A stretch of 64,000 nt of DNA from Haematococcus lacustris (GCA_030144725.1 JASKMD010000015.1:2671425-2735424), one strand, 5' to 3'; shown: positions 10,727 through 23,183, counted from the first letter of the stretch. The notes: generated by a model from the letters alone, not told the origin. Translations and numbers: made by a program.

Positions 10727-10754
10727 CCTGTAACACGGCATTAGGCAGCAACAG

Positions 10755-11300
10755 GTGCAGCAGCAGCAGGCGGACCTGCAGGTGAGGGAGCAGCAGGTGG
10801 CTCAGCAACACCACCAGGTGCAGCAGCAGGCGGACCTGCAGCTGAGGGAGCAGCAGGTGGCTCAGCAGAAGCACCAGGTGCAGCAGCAGCAGGCGGACCT
10901 GCAGGTGAGGGAGCAGCAGGTGGCTCAGCAACACTACCAGGTGCAGTTGCAGCAGCAGCTTAACAGGCTGCAGCAACAGCTCGAGGCACAAAGTGGGGCT
11001 GAATTGCAATGCCAGGTGCAGCAGCAGCTGGCTGCACAGCAACACCTGTTGCAGCAGCAGCAGGCAGACCTGCTACTAAAGCAGCAGCAGGTGGAGAAGC
11101 AGCCGCAAGAGGCGGCAGTCCAGCAGGCTGTCAGCACCAACCACCCCCTCCCAGACCATTCTACATGCTCTCCTCAGGTCCCTGGGTCCCTCAGGTCACC
11201 CCTCTTCATGCGCCCACGCCAGGACACAACACTAGCGCCCATGCCAAGGTACGCAGTTCCATGCATGCCCTCCCAAGCAAGCACAACCACACCTTTCATA
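10755..11300 (+). CDS. Gln-rich coiled-coil ORF with 60-66 bp repeats (uncertain)
   Basis: An open frame is made of three near-identical units encoding QQADLQVREQQVAQQ followed by HQVQ, then more Gln/Leu heptad-like sequence (LNRLQQQLEAQ). The pattern predicts a long coiled coil. There is no clear start context and no domain outside the repeats. The frame then runs into a CCACA microsatellite at 11.3 kb, so its end is not biological as read. It could be an exon of an unrecognised gene or simply a coding-neutral minisatellite. No function is proposed. Confidence 0.35.
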
Positions 11301-11301
11301 C

Positions 11302-11418
11302 ACCACTCCACACCACACCACACCACACCACACCACACCACACCACACCACACCACACCACACCACACCACACCACACCACACCACACCACACCACACCA
11401 CACCACACCACACCACAC
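11302..11418. repeat. (CCACA)n pentanucleotide microsatellite
   Basis: About 23 units of CCACA, open in all three forward frames (Thr/Pro/His repeats). A second array of the same unit lies at 56.4 kb. Confidence 0.95.
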
Positions 11419-13250
11419 CTACCACAAACCTGTGTGGGATGCTTGTGTGCATGTGCAGGCTCCATAGTGTGGCCCATGCATTGCGCATTCCAGGGCTGCC
11501 CTACTCAGAGGTGGTGGGTGCCCATCAAAGCCTGCTGCTGGCAACCGCTCCCCCTCCCCCTCAGCCCAGGCCAGCGCAGCCAGCTCGAAAACTGCGTCGT
11601 TTGGTGGTCGGATGGTCGGAAACTGCGTCGTTTGGTGGTGAGGGACCTAAGGAGTGAGCAGCTGGAGTTTGAATATGAGGTGAACCGTTTATATGGCTGA
11701 TTTGGCTGGTTATGTAAGGTGCATGGGGGTCTACTTAGGAGCATCACAAACGGCCCAAACATGAACACAACGCGTTTATGTCCTGATTACATGATAGAAG
11801 CCCACACAAGGAGCCGCACAGAACTGGCAGTTCACATCCTGCCGCCCTGGTTGGACAGTGAAAACGGCCCTTTTCATGCAAATTCCACATGGTCTTACGT
11901 GACACGAGTCGCACGCAGGGACAGCGCACAAGCTATACTAGCACTATCGAGCAAATTATCAGCACTAACACTAGCACTAGAACACATGTCGGGGGGGTCC
12001 TGCGCCCGACAAGAAATACAAAAGTTTGAAAAGCTGAGCCGCTGAGCGAGATAGCTATTCGCCGATCACAGCCCCACTAAGCAGGCCAATTCCGGCACAA
12101 CGCGACCAGAATTCTCAACACCCCCGCCCGCCCCGGCACAGGTGCACATCAGCCCGAGCAGCCCGCTAGCCTCGCGCTGGTGAGCTGCACCGCCCTGCGC
12201 AAGAATCGCTGAAAAACTCTTAAAGATCAGTCGGATAGTTATCAGGGGTGCAGCCAGTGGCGGGGGTGACCAGTAGTGTGTGTTCCCCCCATCTGAGCTG
12301 TCATCAGCTTACAATTAGTGCATGTTTTGTCATGCCAAGTCTACACTACAGCCCTAACGGGTCAGGCAACAATGTAGGTGGTAGGCGGCTCATGTGCCAT
12401 GTGCATTGGGTATACTCCACACAGCCCAATTACACCACTTGAGTCGGGCCACTATTGCCCACTAGTATATTCCCGCTAGTGGCTGCTAGCGGCCACGACT
12501 GGTCCGGCTCAAATGGAGGCTCAAGGGGGCTGCTGTCAGACAGGCCAGCAGGAGGGGTAGGAGCAGCTATGGTGCTGGGGTGGCACCGGCTCCACTGTCA
12601 GCTCGTTTCCTTTAATTCCGCCTTCAACATTTAGTATGGGTGACTACTACACACACTGATACCATACTTCGAAGCCATTGTCTGGGATGTCATTGTGCAC
12701 CCATCGTCCCCTGCATGCCTCAAAACCATGTCCCTGACCCTATGGGATACCCTATGGGATATGCTACTGACTTCTCCGCATTTAGTACATCATTCTGCTC
12801 CAATTGCGGGCTTACTGCCATCCAGCCTGCCCCTGCCTTCACTCATGCGCTGGCCGCCGTCCCGTCACCACATAGCGCAGCTTCGCAACTGTTCATGCCG
12901 GACATGATGGCATTCCAACTGCCCAAGCACTGTGCTAAGCTACAAGCATTGTGCTAAGCTAAGAGCAGGTGCAGGTGCTGTTCAACGTGCTTGTGTACAA
13001 CCAACAGGTTTCACACCTGCCAAGGGTTCCATTCAGGCGAGGCTGCGGGCTCCTCCATCTGGCTGAACTGCAACAACTTGTGTTGTAGGGTCTGCTTGAT
13101 ATGTTGATGCATCCGGGTCTGCTTTGTCTGCTACTGCTCCTGCTATCACTGCTCCACACGACTCCACTGCCGCAACCCAGCAACCAGCCCCCATTCCTGA
13201 ACACCTGCGACCTCACATTGCCACAATGGCCCATTAGGGCATGTGAGGTG
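11419..13250. other. Non-coding or unrecognised stretch
   Basis: Only short ORFs without family features are present. A duplicated 18-base string containing CTGCGTCGTTTGGTGG occurs twice near 11,590-11,640. Nothing else is supported. Confidence 0.4.
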
Positions 13251-13278
13251 TGAGTGAAGCTTGCATGGCTTTTCTCAA

Positions 13279-14196
13279 TCAGCTAAATGAGGAGGAGGAG
13301 GAGGAGGGTGACCAGCTGCCCAGCAGCTGCCGCAGCGCCCAGGGCAGACGAGGCAGCCAGCCAAGGGAATGTGTGCTAAGCCTCATGGACTTGGTGAAGG
13401 GGCCAGAAAGTGGCCTTGCCCGCCCGTCGCCAACCTGTGCCTGCACCAGTATTTGAGGCTGATCACCCTGACTTGATGAGTACCTGTCAGAAACGCCCTG
13501 CAGCATGTGCATGTGGCCACTCTGACTTGGATCAAGCTGAGGAGCAGAGCTGTGCACTGGGTACGGGGGGAGCTGCTGCTGCCCTGCTACCCCTGCTGCT
13601 GCTGCTGCTGCTGCACTGTGCAGCGCTGCAAACACAGCTCCCGTAGCTGCTACCTGTGGGTGGTTCTGCTGCCCAAGGCTTGGCAGCTGGTTGCTGGCAC
13701 CAAAGCTGGTCACACTGCGTGTGTCACCCTGGCTGCTTGTGCTCGTCTGGGCGAGACAGCTGGAGCGGCAGTCAGGCTCTTGGGAGTGGAGCAGCAGACC
13801 TGCTGGCAGCTGTGGTTGGAGCATGCTGTGCTGCCCAGCTTTAGTCATGCTGAGGGAGCCAGTGGTCAACACAGTGGCAGCTGCTGCCACGGCCTGATGG
13901 ACTGTGTCCCACAGCTGCTGGGGTGTGTCCCACCGGCCCTGAGGCAAGCTGCTGCTGCTGCTGCCCTCACTGCAGCTCAGTGGCAGGGTTACTGTAGACA
14001 GCTGCACTCCACCAGAAGCCCTGGCGCAAAGGTGCTGGAAGGTGGAATCAGAAGTTGCCCTGCCATCACTGTCGGAGTGGCAGCCAGGGTTTTGGGAGGC
14101 TAGGGAGGGGACAGTGGCCAGCACTTCCTGGCTGTAGTCGTACACTTCTTGCCCGAGGATCCAGGAGCCTGTTGTCAGCGAGGCAGACGCAGCCAA
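13279..14196 (-). CDS. Hypothetical Ser/Gln/Ala-rich protein
   Basis: An uninterrupted 305-codon frame with no recognised domain. The composition is Ser/Gln/Leu-rich with an Ala8 tract, and it ends in a Ser tract encoded by GAGGAG repeats on the opposite strand. It lies on the same strand as, and about 530 bp downstream of, the DUF2358 gene, so it could be a downstream exon, a separate gene, or a chance frame in GC-rich DNA. No splice signals link it convincingly. Function unknown. Confidence 0.3.
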   Translation of the reverse strand: MAASASLTTGSWILGQEVYDYSQEVLATVPSLASQNPGCHSDSDGRATSDSTFQHLCARASGGVQLSTVTLPLSCSEGSSSSSLPQGRWDTPQQLWDTVHQAVAAAATVLTTGSLSMTKAGQHSMLQPQLPAGLLLHSQEPDCRSSCLAQTSTSSQGDTRSVTSFGASNQLPSLGQQNHPQVAATGAVFAALHSAAAAAAAGVAGQQQLPPYPVHSSAPQLDPSQSGHMHMLQGVSDRYSSSQGDQPQILVQAQVGDGRARPLSGPFTKSMRLSTHSLGWLPRLPWALRQLLGSWSPSSSSSSFS

Positions 14197-14720
14197 GTGG
14201 GTGGGTGGGCAGGCAGGTGAATGGGAGACTGATGGGACAGCCAGACAGGCTGGTCACCAGGTGGTGGCTGACAGGCTCCTGCCTATACCGTTTGGATGCT
14301 CCTTTCATAGGGTGTGGGGCCAAGACACGATGCAAGGGTTCAATGCAGCATCACTGTTGGAAAGGAGCAGGCAGCCCGGGCTAGCAACCAAGCATGGAAG
14401 CAGTGAGGTGATTACGCTGGAAGGCAGAGGGTATGACTGACATGCCTTCGATAGCTAAGCCAGGAAGGGGGTACAAATGCTATGATTGTGATGAGTGGCA
14501 GGTAGGGGCAGTGTGACTGTGTGATCAGGGATACTGGCAGCAGTTGGTGGCGAGGGCAGCAGCGCTTGCAGCAGGTGACGAATTTCTGGCAGCAGCTCAA
14601 TCATTCAATACAGCACATCCAGGTCTCAGTTTGGTATTGCTGCTGGCAACAGGGCACACTAGGCAAGAGGGCGGCTGAGCGAGCGTGGAAGGGGACAGGT
14701 CCCCAGAGCAGTCAAGGGAC

Positions 14721-16058
14721 CTAGGCTATGGCTGATGCTGCTGCCTGGCATGAGGGAGGCGCACCTGGGTAGGGCTGCTGCTGAGGGCTGCTTGGCACCA
14801 GGTTCAGGCCCGCCAGCAGAGGCGAGTTTGCCACCATGGGGGGGTCACGTAGCAGCACATTGTCCACACAGTGCTCGTACACCTGGCAGTACACACAGGA
14901 GTGATATGAATCAACAAAGCGGAGGGGAGGGGAGGGTGGCCTGTGGTGCAGGGGCCTGAGCTGCTGAGAACTGACAAAACTTTGCCCAAGTCGTGTAATG
15001 ACATGCAACCTAGCAGGACCTGAAGATGGAGCAAATCACAATACTGGCTGGCAGTCCTGATGAACTGTCTGGCAGCCCTGACATAATGGATGGCAGTACA
15101 ACAAGCTGGCTGCTGGTGTGGGAGGGTGGGACCAGCCAGTTTAGACAAAAAGGCTGACAGTTGAGAAAGCTTTGCGAGTGTGAGGGCAGCCACCTTGCCA
15201 GCATTATCAAGCTTGTACGTAGAGACACCATCAAAGATACCCTGGGCTTCCCAGGGCACTCGCGGCACGCCATGCACAGTCCACCGCATCTTGATGACGT
15301 CATCAGTGGGCTGCCAGATACGTTTGACCTCCACATACAGTTTTGTGAAGAACAGTTGGCCATGAAAACGCAGCGACCAGAAAACCAGCTTGTAGTTCTT
15401 TATGCCTGTAAACCTGTTGATGCACAGGCCCAAACCACCAAAGAACTTGTGCGGTGCATTGGCGGGGTGAAGGAGCAAGCATACAATCCTCAACTCAGAT
15501 GTGCCATAACTACCCCACACCTGTTGCGAGGATCCTTGAACACGATGTCGTCTCGGTATATGCTGTCTACACATGCGCACACAGCACAGCAGCCGTGACG
15601 TGCATCACCGAAGCCAACACGTCGTGCTGTCTAAACCACGCACAATTGAGGTCAGTATGGAAGAGCTCGGGGATGTCCTGACGCAGGGTACGGATGGCAT
15701 CCCCAACATTAGCGAAGTAGTCTGCTGTACGCTGTTGATTACGGTTTTGCTGCGGCCTCTCTGTGGGTGGACTGGATACCCGCAGTGGCTCATGCAATAT
15801 AGGCGGGCTTGGAGGTGAAGGTTGATGACGGACTGGCGGTTCCAATCCGCTACGGTAGTAAATCCGCTCCAGGTTTGCCCGCGTGTGCAGGTCCGCCCAG
15901 CAGTGCTGCAGTGTTTCTGGCAGCGACGCAGATGAAGCTATTTCTAGTTTCTCCACGCCCGAGCATTGCACCGCGCGACGCCTGCTGCATAGGTTGGGCT
16001 GCTTTGTCAAAGACACAACGCGCTCAGAGCTGTGCGGTAGCCTGGAATGCTGCAGCAT
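14721..16058 (-). CDS. DUF2358 (SnoaL-like) protein, probably plastid-targeted
   Basis: Four exons can be placed with consistent phases: 16058-15644, 15566-15521, 15413-15194 and 14882-14721. Introns are 77, 107 and 311 bp and all obey GT-AG. The N-terminus (about 100 residues) is Arg/Ser/Pro-rich with RRRAVQCSG, like a chloroplast transit peptide. The domain begins at ADYFANVGDAIRTLRQDIP, continues across intron 1 into IYRDDIVFKDPRNRF, then GIKNYKLVFWSLRFHG, VEVKRIWQPTDDVI, RWTVHGVPRVPWEA and FDGVSTYKLDNAGK, and ends with VYEHCVDNVLLRDPP. This is the DUF2358 family of plants and algae, with a SnoaL/NTF2-like fold and unknown biochemical role. No break is seen, so it is probably a working host gene. 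The start Met is the first in frame and could be further upstream. Confidence 0.85.
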
Positions 16059-16249
16059 TCTTGCTGTGACCCGCTGCGCGCTTTATCCAGGTAGTAAGGC
16101 CCAGTACGCACCAATGCACGCACGGGTAATGTTTGAGCTGGACTGCATGGTTGGTAGGTGGTGGCTGAATCCTTTGTTCGGACGAGAACGTCTGTAAGAA
16201 CGCAGGCATGTAACATAGCATTGATATGCCGCTGTAGAGCTTCTAAGGG

Positions 16250-19131
16250 ATGCAGCGAAACAGGCAGCGTGAACGTAATTGTGATGCCTTGGACAATGAA
16301 GTTGATCGCGAGCTCGAGGCTCAGCCACAGCCAAGCCAGGCGCAGCAGAACATGCAGGGCAGCGGTGAAGCGCGTAGGGCCCGCCACAACAACAATACCT
16401 GGCACTCGAAGAAGTGCAAACGGCATACCTTGATGAGGGGAGTGTCTGCAGCGGGCCTAGAGGCAGGAGCGTTCGTGGCATCCGAAATGGTCGAAACGCG
16501 GCTCGTCACGCAAATTGAGGCTTGGGTGGAGTCTTGCAGTGGCGCTGCTCGCAAGCTTGCTCTTGGGCCTCATAGTGCGCGGCTTCTTCGCCCGCGTCAC
16601 TGTGCTTCCGGACGGCCAGGAGGCTTTCGAGGACATCCCAGCTTTCAAGGACCGCAACCTGTACCTGCAGCTCGGCCGCGGTCTGCCCCCTCCCGGAAGG
16701 CGGTCTCGGCCCAGCGCTGCTGTGGAGGCCGTGTTGGCCGCGTACCCGGACCTCCACGCCACTCTCAACGATGTACCTCGCTATCCGCACGACAAGATTA
16801 CCGTGGACGACGTGGGCAAGAAGCTGGAGACCAGCTTTGCCAACAGCCTCACCGTGTTGTTCCTCCGCAAGCGGTGGCTGTGGTTGGGGCCCGGGTCATC
16901 CCTGGCTCACCGCCTTGGGCTGCCCTCAGATGGTAGGCCAGCCTGGACTGAGCGTTAGCGCAGCTGGGTGGCGCGCAGTGTGCAGGGGAAGGAGGTGACC
17001 TGGCTACAGGGTCAGGGTCGGGGTCAGGGTGGGGTGGTGCCTTCTGTTGCCATGCGGGATGAGGTGGCCAGGCAGCGGGGGTTGTTGGGGCTGGGTCAAG
17101 GGGTGGTGGTGAACGAAGCATGACTAATGAGGGATGTCAACCGGGGCAGCCTGCTGCGCCATGCAGTGGTCACAAGCAGACAGCTGGAGGAAGCCCACGT
17201 CAGCTGGCAGGCGGACTGGGCGGTCTGGCAGGCAGCTGGGGGGCAGTGCAACACCAGGCCCTACCGCCCCCCCTCCCCCTTTGCAATCACACCCGGCTGC
17301 AGCGGCAAGGCACACCACATCAAGCTGGACACCCAGGCCATCTATGAGTGAACCTTGATGGTGCTCAGGTCAGCCACTGCCTTGCTTGTGGCATATTGCT
17401 TGTTGCACCATGATGGTCTTTGGGTGACTGCAAGTTGAGGCGGCTGATGTTGGCTGCAGGTGGCCAACCGGTGGAACGCCTTCCTGCCCAACCTCGCATC
17501 CCTCAGCCCCAATCGCGGGCAGACCTTCGCGCAGGTGGTGCACACAAACGGAGCGCGGTCAGCGTGTTTTTCACGCGCCCCAAGCCAGCAGGGCCGCCTG
17601 ACAAGCTGCCTCGCATGGGCAAGGAGGAGGGCGCTGTCAACCCACTGGCGCACCTGGACGCCGACTGGCTGGGCTGTGACCCGGGGAAAACCAACATGGC
17701 GACAGTGGCCCACGAGGAGCGGTACCCCTTCGGCGCCGTGAAGTCCGTGTGGCATCGGAGCCTCACTTCGGCGCAGTACTACCGGCAGAGCGGCATCACG
17801 GAGCACGCCAATGAGTCCAAGGTCTGGATGGCCGGCATCATGCCCCAACACGATGAGCTGTCGCAAGTCACCAACTACACCGTCTCACTGCAGCGGTACC
17901 GGCAGTACGCTGCCACGGTGCTGACCACCTGGCCCGCCATGTGGGTCGAGCTGTCCAAGCCGCGCTGGTCCAACGCCAGGTTCCGGCTGTACGGAGGCAA
18001 GCAGCGCACGGTGGCCAAGTTCTAGGCTGAGGTGAGTAGACCGTACCCAGCCAGTGTGTGTGCCAGTGATTTTCTTTTTGCGTAATACGTAACGATCGGA
18101 ACCAAAAGCCTGTTTTCTAGGCCTAGATTTCGTTACCAAACGGACCCTTGCGTTGGCTGGCCTCGGCTGCTTCGTAACCGAAAAATGTCTTTTACGTGAA
18201 AATAATTCATTAAAAATGACTTTTGGCTTGAAAAAATGCTGCGATGTTTGTTTTTCGTAACCAGTCGGGACCAGCTGCGTAACCAGCCATGTGACGGTCC
18301 TGGACCCTTCGTGACCAGCATCAGCGTGGCTGTTTTGAAAAAAAAACACTGGTGTGTGCTAGTGTGTGTGCTCACAATGCTTGTCTTTGCCATGGCTGGA
18401 CCTGAGCTCACAATGTGTCTCTCCTTGTGTGCCTTGGCTGCAGACTGTGAGGGGTGCCAGGGTACGCTGCAACTCGGCTGCCACAGGTCGCCCCCAGGCC
18501 CTGGCCTATGGGGCAGCAGGCTTCAGCGGCAGCGGCACCATTGGCAGCAGGGGTGTGCCTGTCAAGCAGATGCAACGGGAGGCATGCAAGCAGTACCCTG
18601 GGCGTGTGGTGCTGGTGCATGAGTTCCGGACCAGCCGGGTCGGCTCTGCCCGCACCAAGGTGGTGCAAGGTCAAGCAGAGTCCTGTAGGTGAGAGACCTC
18701 AAGTGCATTTGCATTGTGGGAGTGGAGTCAGCGCCTCACACACCAGCCTAGACTGTGCCCTGCACCGTTTGGACTAGACATGGCTTGAGTCAACACTTGG
18801 TTTGGCAAGAAAAGATCTGACAAATGTGCATTGATCTATGTCGCCTTGCAGGTGGCCGCACCCGGTGCGCAGCACGGCGACGCGGTCCCGGATCCGGGGC
18901 TTGATGTGCTCTACAAGCAACGTCATCAAGCGCAAGTTCTACGACCGGGACGTGTCAGCCGCGCTCAACATCCGCCGCATTGCAGCCGGGCCGGGCCGCC
19001 CTCGCGAGCTCAGCAGCTGGCTCGGCCGCCCCGCCATGCCTAACCCAGGCAGACCAGGCCAGGAGTGGGTGGACGTGCGCGACAAGGGCCTGCTGCGGAA
19101 GTGGCAGCGGCGGCACCAGCGGCATCGATAG
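16250..19131 (+). pseudogene. Fanzor copy A (TnpB-like RNA-guided nuclease), spliced but broken
   Basis: Exon-like blocks in order: a basic start with KKCKRH (16,250-16,440); about 16,540-16,930, with GLIVRGFFARV and KLETSFANSLTVLF; about 17,130-17,351, with PFAITPG and HHIKLDTQAIYE; 17,460-18,032; about 18,440-18,690; and 18,852-19,131. RuvC-I is WLGCDPGKTNMA (Asp at 17,678). The usual RuvC-II Glu is absent (LAYGAAGFSG); the shifted Glu is in HEFRTS (18,621). RuvC-III is YDRDVSAALNIRR (Asp at 18,949). A one-base frame change near 17,555, just before SAVSVFFTRP, and an in-frame TAG at 18,023 break the gene. The family cuts DNA guided by an RNA made next to the gene. The C-terminal tail (GRPAMP, GRPGQEWV) differs from copies B-E, marking a separate subfamily. 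Confidence 0.75.
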
Positions 19132-19179
19132 TGACATGTGCATTATGCCATGAGCCAAATTAAACAAACAATTCGATTG

Positions 19180-19194
19180 CCCCTTACAAAGGGG
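19180..19194 (+). terminator. Perfect hairpin after Fanzor A
   Basis: CCCCTT ACA AAGGGG forms a six-base-pair stem with a three-base loop, 49 bases past the stop. It may mark the 3' end of the element or of its non-coding RNA. B, C and D have a CCCCT/AGGGG stem at a similar place in their 3' block. Confidence 0.4.
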
Positions 19195-19199
19195 ATGTG

Positions 19200-19720
19200 T
19201 GTGCGCTAGAGTCATGCATATGGTAGGGCTCTAGTGAGTAAGTTAGGGACACGTAGGGTAGGTCCCGACTCCTAGGTTAGGGACACACACCGGTCTCTCA
19301 CTTCTGTGGAGAAGTGTGGGGGGGATAGGGATACAGGGTAGGTATAGCCATCTACTGTCATACAGGTAGTTGTATGGCAGACCTGGACACCTGTTGCCAC
19401 TCTTGAGGGTCTGTGGCCAAGCCTCAGGGCAATCCATGGTGGCTGCCAGAGGTGCTTGACAAGGACTAAGCATTGTGGCACACATACATGCACATGTACT
19501 GGTAGGATACGGCCTCACCTCAGCCCAGAACTTGGCCACTTAGCAGAACTTTTTAAACATTCGGCAGCTCGCAAAAAGGGATAGCCACGTGGTTATGTCT
19601 CCAAGTTGAAAAGCGCGCTTTCCTTCAATGCAACGCTGCAGCTCTGTAGTCACAGCAAGCACCTGAGAGCGGCAGCTGGTCACCTGTTGTTTCGCTAATC
19701 GCGGAGCCTGAGGTGCTGCA
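19200..19720. other. Non-coding stretch, nothing recognised
   Basis: Contains a short imperfect direct repeat (GTTAGGGACAC, twice, 19,241 and 19,276). No gene or RNA is supported. Confidence 0.4.
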
Positions 19721-20233
19721 GTGCAGTGGAACACAGCCTGCATCTTAAAACAGCCCGTGGCCCCACTCCCCGTAGCCGAATTGATGCATCGGCTTTGGCA
19801 GCAATGGGTTGGCGGCTCTAAAAAGGGGAGCGGTAGCTTGGCGCAGCCGCAGCAGCAGGCCCCACAACAGCCGCTTGTCTGCAATGAGCTGTCTTCCGTG
19901 GGCGTCTCGTGCACTCCATCGCCGACAGACTGTATGCCAGATTTGCAGGACAGTCGGGCACCTCCGCCCGCCTCTACCTTTCCTCTTCTGATGTCAACAC
20001 CAGGCCAGCATTGTATGTCAACATCAGGTCAACACCAGGCCAGCATGTATTATGCACAGATTATGTCCATATCCGCAGCGCCCTGGGACAACTACGCAAC
20101 CCAGCTGCCAGGTTTCAGCCTAAGACCATCCTTGCACGCCACCGTGCCAAGAGCAGACGGCCATACACCTTACAACCCTATCCTACACACACCCTCTGGG
20201 CCTGTCACAGCTAATCCTTTTCAATCGCCTCTT

Positions 20234-20272
<39 letters not shown>

Positions 20273-20953
20273 GCTGAGCTTGGAAATGCACCAGCTCTAG
20301 ACCCAAGCCCTTGTCAATCTCTCAGCCAGGACAGATCCCTTCCTCCACCTGGACCCCTGCAGTATCCGTCCCCTCTTCCCCTGCACCAACCACCCGGGAG
20401 CATTGCAGAGCAGGTGCAACGACCTGGGGCTGGGCTGCCCTGGCCTGCCTTGCAGCCTGGGGCTGGCCTGCATCCAGGCCTCAGCAGTCCCATTGCTGCC
20501 TCTGTGCAGTGGCCTCCCTCACCCCAGCGCTTCGCTCGCTGCTCCGCCCCAACAGCCACACTGCCGGTGGCCCCATCAGCTCTGCTGCAGCTGGCCCCAG
20601 CGCACCCGACACACTCTACTCCTCACAAAGGCCTAAGAGCAAGTCGCAGCCGCCTGAGGCTAAGCAGCAGTCATGCAGCCATGCAGGCCCTAGGCAACGA
20701 AGCCTGCGCTGACTCCGGGCTGGCCCAGGCAACAGAGGGTCTGGAGCAAGAGGCGCTGCCCAACCTTGAGGCGCACAGCACAGCTGTTGGCCACCTCTCG
20801 CGCCGGGTAGGTGCAAGCAAGGCCAGGCATGAGGCAGCCATGCTCAGCTGGCTGATGTGGCTAGCTGCTAGGCTGGCCCCTTCCTTGGTCGCAAGGGGTT
20901 GCTGCTGTCCCTGCTTGATGCCCACAGTATCTGCCCGACACTGCCTCAGCTGA
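19721..20953 (+). CDS. Hypothetical Pro/Gln-rich protein
   Basis: A 410-codon open frame. It carries a Gln13 tract (CAG repeat near 20,238-20,270), Pro/Ser/Leu-rich low complexity, and repeats of the type MSTSGQHQASM. The C-terminal part contains a predicted helix (SKARHEAAMLSWLMWLAARLAP) that continues as a hydrophobic segment in a different frame beyond 20,899, so the true end may be altered by an intron or indel. No domain is recognised. It could be a genuine low-complexity algal protein or an artefact of GC-rich, stop-poor DNA. Confidence 0.3.
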
Positions 20954-21660
20954 TGAGGTGGTGGTGTGCTTTACTGCTGTACGTTCTTGGTCTATGTGGC
21001 CACTGGGCTGCGGTGTGGGTGTCGTGCCTGATGGACAGGATTTCTCAATTTCGTCATCAAAGGGAGGGCCGGGCGCACGTGGCAGGCACAGCTGGCTGCA
21101 GGAACGGCTGCAGGTGAGCTAGACAGGATCTGCAGCAGCAGGGGCGTCATGAACAGTATCTGCCTGATCATTGCATTGAACTGTGACAGCCTTTGCATTG
21201 GATGACGAGCCTATGCCCCTAAACCCCTGAACCAGTGGGCAGGTAGCAGGGGCATCTCGGCGCATCACAAATGTTGCGTTGCAGCCGCACACTCTCCAGC
21301 GGCCTTGGGACGAGACATAGGCGCGGCCACACATATTAGCTCAGAGGCATAACCAGCTTCCCTCGGGGAGTATTGCAGCACCCCTGGTGCCTGGACTGAT
21401 GTGCCTCCAAGGAATGGCCTCCAGCGCGTGCCCACCACTATCCACAGCATATGCCTGAGCTTTGACACCTGTGACATGTAGAGGTTGCTGAGAGTGAGCT
21501 GGGGCACAGGTCTCATTCCTTTCATCGCATGGGGCTCTGGAGTGTGTGAAGGGTGGGCCTTTGGGTGTGGAGGACGTGTACTAAGAGGATACAACTTGTG
21601 GCTTGAGCGGAGAGGCTACCAGTCGTGATGTACAGTCATTGATTGATGCTGTACAGCCAT
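20954..21660. other. Non-coding or unrecognised stretch
   Basis: Short frames only. Nothing recognised apart from possible continuation of the preceding hypothetical ORF. Confidence 0.35.
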
Positions 21661-21669
21661 TACAGCTGC

Positions 21670-21851
21670 ATGTTCCCCTACTATTATGGGCAGGGGCTGC
21701 TTTATCTGTTACCCGGCCTGTTTGCATGCAGCAAGCATCCGGCACCAATACCTGATTCACTACCCCAACCCGAAGGCCGGGAAATCTATGTTGGCATGAA
21801 ACACATGCTCTGATGTAAGCAACAGCTTAAGCATTGCCTAGGGCACACATA
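21670..21851 (-). ncRNA. Conserved 3' block of Fanzor B (candidate guide-RNA scaffold)
   Basis: The minus strand downstream of the copy B stop matches the blocks after copies C and D for about 180 bases. Shared strings include TACATCAGAGCATGTGTTTC, GGGGTAGTGAATCAGGTA, CCGGATGCTTGCTGCATGC and AATAGTAGGGGAAC. Stems CCCG/CGGG, TTGC/GCAA and CCCCT/AGGGG are kept while loop lengths differ. Fanzor guide RNAs are known to arise from the 3' side of the gene, so this is a reasonable candidate. Transcription is not shown. Confidence 0.45.
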
Positions 21852-23183
21852 CTACTGTGCTACAGGCTGCTGGGCTAGGGCCTTGGGGGCTGGGTCTTGC
21901 AGCTTCTTCAAGCCCAATGCTGGGTACTCCTTGCCCTGGGCAGGAAGCCTTCCTCGGTGTGGCCACCTGCACAGCTCCAGTGGGCGCCACTTGCTCTCCC
22001 CTGCCCGCTGGAGGTTGAGGGCTGCGTTGCAGTCCCTGTCCACCCATTTGCCAAGGTCACCAGGGGTGGCCTGAGCCAGCCAAGGGCACCACATGAGCCC
22101 CCGCACCGGTGCCACAAACTGCTGGCTCCAGGCTGACCGCAACAAGCGGTCCTGCACCTGACCTGGCTTGGGCTTCCAGCCTTCAAGCCTGGTGGGCTTG
22201 CTGCTGTCCAGCTCCTCCTTACAGGGCCTGGGGCTGTTCATGATTGAGCTGGCCCTGCTGGTGCGGAACTCATCGACTGTCACCACCTTGCCTGGCACCC
22301 AGTCGGTTGGCTTGCCGCTGTTGGGCCTCTCCACCACCTTGCGGCAAACCTGCAGCACGGCCTTGGCCCCCCACCCACCCCGGGCGCCAATGCCTGCGTT
22401 GCCAAAGAACACCACCAGCTGCTTGCGGGCCCCCCACTGCTGCTGGGACACGCTGGCTGCCTCCTCCTCCAACTGCATGGCACACAAGGCACACAATGCA
22501 GATGACATCCTTGAATGGACTGGAGACATGGGCACCTAGCAGATCACATGTGGGGCATTCGTCAGCCTATGGTCCTGCCCCTCCCCCCCTACCCTTGGCA
22601 CTCCCCCCTTCTTGAAGTAGCGCTCCAGGACCTTCTCCTGCGCGCCATGCAGCCTCATCCTTTGCTCAGCCCACTTGGGATGCAGGTACTCCCCCCACAC
22701 TGCATCCCAAGTGGCCAGGGTGACGGCCACATGCTGCTGGATGGCCACCAGGGAGGTGCCTGCAGGGGTGGCTGCTGCCAGGTGCTGCAGCTCGAGCTTG
22801 ATGTTCTCATTCCACCGCTGAGTGTTGTGGTGAGCCTGGATCAGGCCGCTGTCATGCTGCACCTGGCTCCTGGTAGCTTGCTCCTGTAGAAGCCTTGCAA
22901 GCAGCTGGTCTGCCATGAGCTGGCCTGACTGCGGATCCCACACCCCTGAAGCTGCGCTGACTGCCTGGATGGCACCAGGGTCCAGCCCCATGCCCATCTG
23001 AGTGGCTGGGTTAAACTGGAACGCCCGCTCGTCAGCCAGGCCGCTGCCTATGTCAGCTGGTTGGCGCTTGTTGCTCCTGCTGCTGCCAGAGGGGTCTTCA
23101 GCTGCTGGGCTGCGCTTTGGCTTGGGGACCTTTGGATTGGGTTGTTTGAGCTCATCAGCGCCCTTGCGCTTCTTTCCCTTCAT
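21852..23183 (-). pseudogene. Fanzor copy B, N-terminal lobe deleted, splice donor lost
   Basis: Starts at 23,183 with the basic MKGKKRKGADELKQPNP, then jumps directly to the DIGSGLADERAF segment that precedes RuvC-I in copy D, so the whole N-terminal lobe is missing without breaking the frame. RuvC-I is MGMGLDPGAIQ (Asp at 22,982-22,980). Exon 1 ends LERYFKK at 22,608. The intron that follows begins GG instead of the GT seen in C and D. Exon 2 (22,472-21,852) carries VVFFGNAGIG in the RuvC-II position, DEFRTS (Glu at 22,271-22,269), WVDRDCNAALNLQR (Asp at 22,034-22,032) and the KGKEYPALG tail ending PVAQ. The family is an RNA-guided nuclease; this copy lacks the guide/target-binding lobe and is very unlikely to work. 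Confidence 0.75.
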